NCBI GenBank assembly: GCA_015179125.1
Contig: WHVA01000564.1
Span: 1-64,000 of the forward strand
DNA from: Gautieria morchelliformis
Lineage: Eukaryota > Basidiomycota > Agaricomycetes > Gomphales > Gomphaceae
Length of the DNA: 64,000 bases
Reading direction: 5' to 3'
Under the pieces are notes generated by a model. The model had not been told where the DNA came from, made no database searches, and saw nothing but the letters and a program-made list of their open reading frames with translations. The translations under genes and the position numbers were made by a program. This document shows, one piece after another, positions 55,705 to 64,000 of this stretch (position 1 is the first letter of the stretch; every line of letters starts with the position of its first letter).

Positions 55705-58700
55705 TCACGGTGGCACCCATTTCAGGTCCACAGGCGTAGCCGTCACGCCCACCAGATTCAAGGTAGCTATACACTGCTGCACCGTCGGGCCCGACGGTCC
55801 GCATACCAGATTTGGCTGACTCCCGTCCGTGTGCGTGATCAGTTGGCAGCTGCCCAACGTAGTCCCGCCGCTCACGACCGTCAACCGCCGTGTGCTGCAA
55901 CTCAGCTCGAAGAGTGGCGGTGAGGGCGCGGTGGTCCCCGGCTGGATATCCTGGTGCAGCGCCATTGGTGTATTCATCAACAGACCATGCAGTAATGGTA
56001 TTGTGCACTCACCCCGACGCCTGCACATTCCGGTGACGGGAAGCCATTGGTGGACAGCAGAGTGAAGACGTAGAATTGGCCAGCCAACGGCGTGAGGTTC
56101 ACCTCCATGTCCACACCGTTCGCGACACCGTTGATTATTGTCACTGGAAACGGGGGCCCACCCTGGTCGAAGCCAAGCAAGCCTGGAGATGTGTCCGGGA
56201 AGCAGAGTGGGCGGTTCGGGAGGAGATTGGGCGAATTCAGGAATGGGAAGGACTGCTGGAGGTCCACGATCATCTGCGGACAGCACTTGAGCTCCGGGGT
56301 GAAATCACAAGGCCAAATAATATCTCGCCTGCGCCGCATTGATGCTTATGCAATTTTGGTTCGTCGCAATCACTTTCGCGTCATACGAGGTGGCCAGCTT
56401 CGTCCCAAACGACTGCGCGTCGCCAGAATACTGAGACACGTGCGTCGCTAAGAAGTCATAAAATTGCACGGCGACTGGTGGGCTCGCTGCGCTTTTGGTC
56501 GTGCGGTCGAACCCCTGCAGGATGGTGATGATATCCTGGGCGGTGCTTTGATATGCCGCGGCATTATCATTCATATCTGCCAGGGGAGTATAAAGTCAGG
56601 AGAAGGGGCGTGAGGGGGCGTAAGAGACCGCGGGAATGAGACGACACTCACAGTTGGGAAATGCCCCGAACGCGCGGATGAGCATCTCGATCTTCTTCCG
56701 TGCGGCTTGACTGTTTGTTGGCGGGAAGCCGTCTATCAAGCCAGTCCTCCCCACATTGGACTGGTGGCCAATGCTGACCGACTCCGCCCATAAGCAACAC
56801 AAGCAGCATGAAATTGTACATGGGGCCACTCACACGGCCAGCTTTGCTGAATTTATGAAATTCGAGGCATACACTGAACCGCGGGAATCAGTCTCAGCAT
56901 ACGGATCTCAGGGAGAAGAGCAGACCCATATTGGAAATGGAGTCGATGCGGTTGACGACGGCTTGCGCTGGCGAGTTGGCACCCCCGGCATAGAAATTCG
57001 TCATGAGCCTAGAGCGCATTCGTCAGATAGCCAGTCCACACATCAGGGGGAGGTGTCAGCACCATGTGCAGCCACCGAGGTTCGCATTAAGAGGATCAGC
57101 CGAGAACGCAGTAACGAACTGGGTGAAGATCTGGAACTCGAATAGATGCTCCGCTAGACAATGTGATCAGATGGGATGTTCCGAGACAACAGCGGCGCTC
57201 ACTGATGGCGCCCGTCGGCTTAAGCACAGGAGAGGATACAGACAGGATGAAACTGTTTCCGTTGGCGCTGTTGAAGTCAAACATAAGGTGCGGAACACCT
57301 TGTGCCGTGTACTTGCTGGCGCCTGGCGAGCCCAGTTACCTCCACGCTCCAGGTACACAGACAACGGTTGACGTACTGACGTACCATTGTTCGTGGACGC
57401 GACCACCTGACAACCACCGATGACTGAAAGACATGGGCAGATTCACACATCCGATGCGCGCAGGCATCTAATAGTCGACTCACCACGAGCACTGCTGGCG
57501 CTGGTCGCTCTCCGTCGGCGCGCATTGATAGAGAGGTCGTCATCACTGTTCAAGTCCATGTCCGAGATTAAGTCGCTTGTGAGGCCAAAATCTCCATAAC
57601 ACTCTGTATCACAGGACACAATGGTAGGCGTGCAAGCTGCGGATGATGAGGTCGAGGACGTGGTGGAAGAGGTGCTTGGGTCCGAGGTGGGGGTGGGCCC
57701 CCCGCCGCCCGCGGGGGGCGGGATTGGCACCGGATACAAGCCACCAACCTCCACGATACCGGCGGGAAGATTGCCGAGAATGATACCTAAAGGGCCCAGG
57801 ATGATCGCCCCGCCGCCAAATATAGCGCCAATGGGGATTGTGGTCGAGCTAGACGTCGGAACGGGCACGGCTGTGGAGTACCCTGCAGTTCCTGTGAACG
57901 TCCTAGGTTCCGAGGTATGAGTGATATCAGTACGGATATTGGAGAAATGTATACTCAACAGGCTGGATGCGCCCGATGGCGGCAGCGGGTTCGAATCTAC
58001 CATTGCTTATGAGATTTTTAGCTCGCAATTCCTCACAACTTACTGAAAGTGGGAGCGACACCCCCAGGTTGAGAGATCTCCGTTGGCTCCGGACCGACCA
58101 CCTGACCGCCTGGTTGGACGGTCACGGCAAGCACGGTCGTGGTGGTAACAGTAGTTGGAGACGTCACCGTCGTTGGCACGCCTGAGACAGTTTGGACGAC
58201 GGTCGTGGTCAAGGTCGTGATGACCGTGGTTGGGGTCCCAAGAGTGACTGTCGTGAGCACCGTAGGCACGCTGAATATGACGGTGGTGCCGGGGGCTACA
58301 AAAGTCTCCGTGAGGGCACCGCTGGGAGGAACTGGGTTCGAGTCTGCATAATAAAAGATGAGATAAGGCGTATTGTGAATGCCATGGTAGCGACTGACTA
58401 AAGGGAATAAATGTGATGGGTTGGCCATTCGTTCCCGTAGGAGCGGCTTGCGATGGGGGGGTTCCATTGTCAGGCTTGGAATAACATTAAACATGGAGCA
58501 TTGGAGCGCGCAAAACAACGTACGTACTGGGGTGAACGACGAGGAAAAATGGAGCCAATCGTTAAAGTTCAGATATGGAACGGATCCTGTACTACAATCG
58601 GAACCGCAGAACTGAGGAGGATGTGAGGATGCCCAAGTATATAGATGAAAAGACGTACTCCAGTCCAAGAAACTATGGATGACCAAAGGGCTATGACGAT

Positions 58701-59441
58701 ACTTGACGAACTGTAAGGAAAGTAAGAGATGGGGTTGGGAAGAGCACATGGAATCGACGAACACAGGAAAGATGGTAGCGTTGATGGCGGAGATACTGCC
58801 GTAGTAAAAGTCAATGTAATTCTCTGCGTATGCCGTGAGTTTACGTGCAGCACATCCAAGACGCAACTCACGCTGGGTGATGGGACACCCTCCACTTGCG
58901 AAGGCACAGCTGCCAACAATAGGTGCATATACCTGTATCAAAGCGACATTGAGCTCAGTACAAGAGAGGAAGGAGGTTACACTTGCATTGACATAGTCCA
59001 GACTTGATTCGTCGGTAAGGTGAGGGCAAAGCCCGGTTTGGCAGCATATGGCACCAATGAGATTCCCACTCTTTACACGGAGATGATGAGACGCGTGCGG
59101 CTCTGAATCACTGATACATACACCGTAGCAAGTAGCAGCAGCAACACAGCTCCGGATTGACCATGAATTATTGATGTTCTGGGTAACAAGACTAGTATCG
59201 GACATCTACGTTCCAGACTGAAAAATGGACCAACGGCGGTTGTTATTTGGTCCATGCATGAGCCAATGAGTGACGTGCACGAAGGATCTGCATTCTGAAA
59301 GATGCACTGGGGGGAAAAGCGCGGGACAAGGGAGGAGTTCTTGGGTACGGTCCCAGAAGTTACGAGCTGTGGCAAAAGGGGACCGAGGAGAGAGGAGCAT
59401 GGCGAGGTTAGAGATGGAAACTGGACTTGATTGGCAGGCAT
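55705..59441 (-). CDS. Large secreted/membrane-type protein, apparently chimeric
   Basis: Two halves. The 5' half (59.4-57.54 kb) is the copy in the inverted duplication: Cys-containing segments (SWSIRSCVAAATCYG, GGCPITQRELRLGCAARK), a Thr/Val-rich stretch, a hydrophobic segment (TIPIGAIFGGGAIILGPLGI) and a Ser/Thr tail. At the duplication edge the frame continues LSINARRRRATSASSAR, splices by GTGAGT...TTTCAG (about 57482-57425), and runs on as VIGGCQVVASTNNG, HLMFDFNSANGNSFILSVSS, EHLFEFQIFTQFVTAFSAD, NFYAGGANSPAQAVVNRIDS, MNDNAAAYQSTAQDIITIL, RDIIWPCDFTPELKCCPQ and GNVDLKWVPP-like C-terminal sequence (PVDLKWVPP, stop at 55705), through about eight good short introns. The 3' half is Cys-poor, strand-rich and looks extracellular; RRRR could be a Kex2-type cleavage site. 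ATG 59441 gives MPANQVQFPS; the signal-peptide ATG of the other copy is out of frame here through a 5-nt difference. No family recognised. Confidence 0.5.
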
Positions 59442-59692
59442 TTTATGGTGCCGGGTAGAGAATGGTGCAGCCTAGACAATAGAAGACCTAATCCCTAGGA
59501 GAAGAGTTATGACACGGAATCCGACAGGAACATTCTGGTTATGTCTGGCCCTCAGGACATAAAGCTCCAAAGTTGCTATGATTACTGATTGCCTTTGTGT
59601 AAAGCTACGCGCCGTAGACAGGCTGGGCCTAACTCGGAGTCCCGATACAGTATCCAATATCAGAGAGCGTAGGTACCTGCAGAGCAGTTCGT
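57536..59692. repeat. Inverted segmental duplication, right arm
   Basis: Reverse complement of 36523-38324, about 350 bp longer because it keeps two blocks (about 58728-58899 and 58441-58608) missing from the other arm. Base differences outside the gaps are few. The arms are ~19 kb apart, and all DNA between 39 and 52 kb is mobile-element-rich. Confidence 0.9.
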
Positions 59693-60235
59693 CAGCTGAA
59701 CAAGATAACAAGGGCATTCCAGATAGGAGTCGAAGTTTAAGTTCCTCAGGGTTTGTCATGGCACATGCAGGTGAGCCATCCTTATTAACTTATTAAGAAG
59801 CCAAAAAAAACCTAGAAGGGTCGCAGCCCCGCACTTTGCTTGCGAATGGGCCGTCGCGTTGCCAAGCCAGTAGCAGCCAAAACCATAGTGTGTCACATCA
59901 ACAACAATATCTTGCCCAAAGAGGACTGAGGTATTGGTCAAAAGCGTTTATGTAGTACGAGAAGCTTACCAAATGGGCCAAAAGGTACAGTAAACCCAAA
60001 CACTTGGTAGAGTACATCATTCCAATTACGTCACTGCTGGTCACTGGCAGGAACCCGAGCGTGGCATCTGGCAGCAGGGAGGTCCGTGCCTTACTCGCTC
60101 ACATCATGTCCAACCAGTTAGACTCAGGAAATGATAACTGTACCGTGCGTATAGGTTAATGCTTAGGATTACTAACCTGCGTTCTCGCTCAGGCTACTAC
60201 TGGTAAGCACTGCTCAGTGCTGGAGGTACTACAAC
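59693..60235. other. Region with possible minus-strand exons
   Basis: On the minus strand VFGFTVPFGPF (~60.0 kb), an intron-like GTAAGC...CTCAG, and VLFGQDIVVDVTHYGFGCYWLG (~59.93-59.83 kb) read like two exons of a gene I cannot identify; the frame ends soon after. No ATG or further exons found. The right part would also carry the promoter and perhaps the first exon of the M20 gene. Confidence 0.3.
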
Positions 60236-60249
60236 CATTCAAGTTGACT

Positions 60250-62168
60250 TCAAACTCGGATCAGTACACCATGAGAAAGTGCTATCGGATGACCCTGTCA
60301 TCTTCAGGCCTGAGGTTCTGAAGACGATTGAAGCAGAAATTGACAAACACAGCTCTGATCTGAGTGATCTCAGTCTCAAGATACACAGTGATTTACTTGC
60401 CCTTGATTTATTTTTATATAATAATAATTTGAAACAGATCATCCCGAGCTGCGTTTTGAAGAGAAGTTGGCTAACGAAAAACTTGCTTGCCTGCGCACTG
60501 GTTGACTTTTGAGACTCTTAGATATGCGCACGATACTCTCACTGCTTTTATGTCGTCACACGGGTTCTCTGTCACCCAGCATTACTTGGGTCTCGATACA
60601 GCTTGGAAGGCCACGTTCTCGCACGGAAGCGGTGGGCCTGTCATCGGTGTCAACTCCGAAATGGATGCTCTCCCAGGTATCGGCCATGCATGCGGACACA
60701 ATTTGGTAAGAGGACTTGGTTGCGTATAAGCTATGTAACAGACGAGACCCCACAGATAGCCATAGTTGGTGTAGCTGTCAGCTTAGCTATCAAGGCAGCA
60801 CTTCAAAAGCATAATGTATCAGGGGATATTGTGCTTCTCGGCACCCCTGGTACGTTATCTGACAAATGAATATGTGATGTGGATGTAAATTTACAACACT
60901 GGAACTCTGCAGGGGAAGAAGGAGGTGGGGGAAAGGTTATTCTACTTGAACGTGGGGGATATAAGGAAATGGACGCCTGCGTTATGTGCAATTGAATGTT
61001 AGTGTCGTGATGCTTACACTGACTGCTTAGTATGTAGGGCTCACCCGGGACCCGGCGCTCCAAAGACAGCTGGAACAGGACCATGCAAAGCGGTTCAGCA
61101 CATCACAGTAGAGTACTTTGGGCATACGTATGTTTTCGTTTTGCTAGCAACGACATGAGCTCACATAGTTCCCAAGTGCCCATGCTTCCGCTGCTCCGTG
61201 GGAAGCGCAGAATGCGTTAGATGCTGCGTTTCTGGCCTATTCCAGTATCTCTGTTCTGAGGCAGCAAATTCATCCTTCCCATCGAGTGCATGGAATCATG
61301 GAAGGGAAAGATTGGGCTGCCAACAGTAAACGCCTGTTCCATTTATATATGCCTCTACTGAATGACTATAGTTATCCCGGATTATGCCAAAATGACGTGG
61401 ATTGTTAGAGCACCTAGTTGGAAAGAGACATGCCTGTTGCAGGCCAGGGTCAATAAATGTTTCGAGTGAGTACTGCAATCCCACTGCTTGTATTTCACAG
61501 CACAATGTAGACCGCGATAGGGCTGCTGCTCTTGCTACAGACACGAGGGTCACCATAACGCCCAAAAACTCTCAATATGACCTCTCCCAGAATGATGTTC
61601 TAGGTACACCAGCCTGATGCCCACTCACCTAACATGTAATGGACTCTGTCTGCAGCCGAAGATTTTGCGGACGTTCTATCAAAAACATTTGATGTTCAAG
61701 TAAGTCCGACTGTTGAGGGGGCAATCGGAGGGAGCACTGATTTTGTGAGTGGTTTATGCAAGGGTGCAACGGGGTATACTTGTTGACACTTTTCAGGGCA
61801 ATGTGACCTATGGTAAGCTACTGGCCACATAGTGCTGTGGCTTCTAAGACCAGATCACCGATGTGGCAGCGGTCCCCGCGATTCACCCTTCGTATGGTGA
61901 GAAAGCTTCAAGTATTTTACTGTAATACTGTTATCATCATATTGATAAGTTGCTTACCATAGCCATCCCAACTAAGCCCAATGGCGGTAATCACACGGCA
62001 TCTTTCGCAGCCTCTGCTCGCACGCAGGAGGCACACGATGCAAGTCTTGTCATTGCGAAGGCTTTAGCACACACGGGATTCCGAGTTATCGATGATAGTC
62101 AATTCCTCGATAAGGTGATGGAAGCCCCGTCTCCGTTTCATGTAATTAACTCTCCCGCCATCAGGTAA
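60250..62168 (+). CDS. M20 metallopeptidase, PM20D2-like
   Basis: Thirteen exons join without a break: to 60387, 60438-60465, 60522-60705, 60756-60849, 60913-60985, 61038-61127, 61177-61325, 61372-61465, 61521-61603, 61656-61744, 61797-61812, 61870-61896, 61963-62168; introns 46-66 nt, about 420 aa. The 5' start is unsure: FKLGSVHHEKVLSDDP has no clear ATG, so a first exon may lie upstream. Landmarks of the aminoacylase-1-like/PM20D2 branch: NHPELRFEEKYAHDTL, the metal-site block SEMDALPGIGHACGHN, GEEGGGGK with the general-base Glu, VMAHPGPG, the dimerisation-domain block FGHTAHASAAPWEAQNALDAA, and STDFGNVTYAVPAIHP. Family members are cytosolic zinc-type peptidases or amidohydrolases acting on dipeptides or N-acyl amino acids; PM20D2 clears beta-alanyl-lysine-type side products. 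Exact substrate here is unknown. No signal peptide. Looks functional. Confidence 0.88.
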
Positions 62169-62969
62169 AGCGTTCTTTTGAAAAGACGATGAAGCAAGTG
62201 GAATTGTAATATGGCGCTACCCACCTAATCGCTGGTGAACATATGATTCAAAGTCTTGGCGTTGCGGAATGGTAACAACATATTCGCAGCCTGAGCATCA
62301 TGCGGCTGAGCTTCCTCTTTCTCCTTTCGAACACAAATTGATCCACCACGGCTGACGATATCTTCATGAATGTACTTGAGACATTGGTGGCGTGTACTAT
62401 ACATGTTTTATATACATCACTAGCGGTCCTATTGGTCACATTGGCTCGATTCAAGCAATATAAACTGCGGACTCTAATGCTCTGGCTCTATGAATTTGTG
62501 AGTTTAAATTTTCTGAAGTTTCCATCTTATAAATAAGTTTTATTTTTAAACATATTTGCATTGCTGTAAGTAGATGCATTCGAAGTAGGCGATGGTGGTA
62601 CAATTGTCAAGCGGTGGGAAAGCCGCAGTGAGCTTTCAATTTTCGCTAATTTAGAGATGTACTCAAGCTTGATACCGCCTAAGGCTCGGTTTGGGCTATC
62701 GCAATTCGCAGTCTTCGCTCTCTAGGCCAAAACTATCGATCGACTGGTTGAGACCTTGCCGTCAGTTTTTGATCCCAAAATTACGGGTTCGCAATTCTCG
62801 CGAAGTGCGTTCAAACGTGGCTAGGAAAATATTTGGCGGTTTCAGTAGAGTAGTAGCGTTCGGTCGTTGAACGGCCTGACGAAGTTTTCTCTTGGCCTAA
62901 GTTGATTGAACATTAATTATAGAAACCTGTGACTCGTGTGAGTCACGGGTCACGCAGGTGTTCGCAGTT
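62169..62969. other. Intergenic region / promoter of the E(z)-like gene
   Basis: No gene seen. The stretch separates two genes on the same strand and should hold a 3' end and a promoter; no clear TATA box near the next ATG. Confidence 0.5.
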
Positions 62970-64000
62970 ATGCCGCCGGAATCTCTGACTTTGACAATAT
63001 CCGAACGTGTCCGCTTTGTCTATCAAGAAGTATGGCATGAATTTTTTGACTGGGAGCAGGAATATTGTGTGCAGATGTTGACAAGCCTCGACCCCACTAC
63101 TAGCGCCATAACTCCGCATCCCGTGCTAAGCCTAGAGGTATCAGAGACTGTGGAGATTGCTACCGGAGATGCTTCATCGATTGCTACGGATTGCATTCAA
63201 CTCTGGCATTTCGATTCAAATATGGACGTGTCAAGCGAGGTTCTATCATGCCCGACTTACTCTTGCACGTCACTTGAACCGGTGAAACCTTACGAGGCGT
63301 GCACTTACTCACACAAGAATCTCTACGTTGCCGATGATTTCTGCGAAAAACTGCAGTTTATGCCGTTTTCAGACGACCTACGGTTCCCTGCTGCTGAACT
63401 TTTCGAGTTATACGATAGTATCGGTTGGGAAACTCGAAAAGATCCAGACCGTGAGCTCCGAAAGCCCGTTTTCTAGAGTTTCACTAATCCATTTGCTCAT
63501 CTTATAACGGTTCAGTTGATGTAATAGTAGCGGAAGCCGCACGTCGTTTGCATTTTCGTTTTGGTATATCGTTTGCAGACATTGACGAGACGGGAGTCCT
63601 ACCGATTTCTATCATTGAGCGGCCCGAACGGAAGGGCCTTTTGCGCATGCTCAGTCAACGGTCAGCCTGTCCCAGTTCTGAGTTCTGAGTGTTCAAATGC
63701 TCAATTGTATCCTTGGTGTGGTGCAGCGACATGCTCCTTTGGCCAGGATCATTCTTGTCTGACCTCCCTGTTCTTCCAAAGACTGATGATCCACCTCTAA
63801 CGGCGCTTCGAAAACGTGTAAATGGTATCCGATACCTTTTCTGCGCAAATCTGAACTGTCTTGAACCATATTGTCCAACCCATCGTAAGCGCACTCAGTC
63901 GTTTTGATAAATGGTATATGTAATCAGGTGTAGTCAATTTGGATGAGCAACTCAAGCCTCCCACGAATAACGAAGTGCAAGGGAATTCCGAACATGCGGG
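62970..64000 (+). CDS. E(z)/KMT6-like histone methyltransferase, N-terminal part
   Basis: Cut by the window end. Start at the ATG giving MPPESLTLTISERVRFVYQ. Exons 62970-63450, 63516-63660, 63727-63884 and from 63928, joined by GTGAGC...TTCAG, GTCAGC...TGCAG and GTAAGC...ATCAG introns of 65, 66 and 43 nt. The protein has an order seen in E(z) proteins before the SANT and SET domains: an acidic/aromatic block (LQFMPFSDDLRFPAAELFELYDSIGW with KDPDL), the helix VIVAEAARRLHFRFGISFADIDE, LPISIIERPERKGLL, and the Cys/His cluster YLFCANLNCLEPYCPTHR, comparable to LFCRRCFKYDCFLH of human EZH2. Family members methylate H3 Lys27 in PRC2 in the nucleus. The catalytic SET domain would lie beyond the window, so activity cannot be judged. 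The second intron is inferred from an in-frame stop that it removes. Confidence 0.6.

Noticed and set aside
1-64000. tRNA and rRNA genes
   Set aside because: No cloverleaf-type sequence or rRNA core recognised by eye; a covariance-model scan would be decisive.

Overview
The window is fungal nuclear DNA, most likely from an Agaricomycete of the Rhizoctonia/Ceratobasidium type. I infer this from host genes cut by many 43-66 nt GT-AG introns, a C2-NACHT-WD40 gene, a Tnp2 (CACTA) transposase, chromodomain-bearing Ty3/gypsy elements, and a multi-exon E(z)-like gene. No species marker is present, so the genus is an inference. Rather more than half of the 64 kb is mobile-element DNA.

Layout. 0-7 kb: an integrase scrap, a gene for a Ser/Thr-rich single-pass membrane protein and its decayed tandem copy, a 25-bp perfect hairpin, and a broken NACHT-gene front end folded into a ~575-bp palindrome. 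7-13.3 kb: a multi-exon gene of a recurrent basidiomycete family, tail-to-tail with a Tnp2 transposase gene. 13.4-30.5 kb: three nested Ty3/gypsy elements; C is oldest, A (TSD TACAC) sits in the gag of C, and B (TSD CCATC) sits in A. B is very young. 30.5-32.4 kb: a 78-bp inverted scrap of B-type gag, a solo LTR of the A family, and unassigned DNA.

32.4-36.3 kb: a C2-NACHT-WD40 pseudogene (minus strand). 36.5-38.3 kb: one arm of an inverted segmental duplication whose other arm is at 57.5-59.7 kb; the arms carry two copies of a gene for a secreted/membrane-type protein. 39-43.5 kb: Ty1/copia element E. 44.4-45.6 kb: solo LTR H1. 45.7-46.5 kb: a small Myb/SANT-like gene. 46.7-52.4 kb: Ty1/copia element G, itself hit by solo LTR H2. 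52.4-53.2 kb: scraps of a PIF1-like helicase and of a LINE. 53.7-55.3 kb: an unrecognised multi-exon gene. 55.7-59.4 kb: a gene that reads across the edge of the inverted duplication and so looks chimeric.

60.2-62.2 kb holds a well-preserved 13-exon M20 (PM20D2-type) peptidase gene, and 62.97 kb to the window end the start of an E(z)/KMT6-like gene. These two are the clearest intact host genes. I saw no tRNA, rRNA or CRISPR array. Splice sites and LTR comparisons were read by eye.
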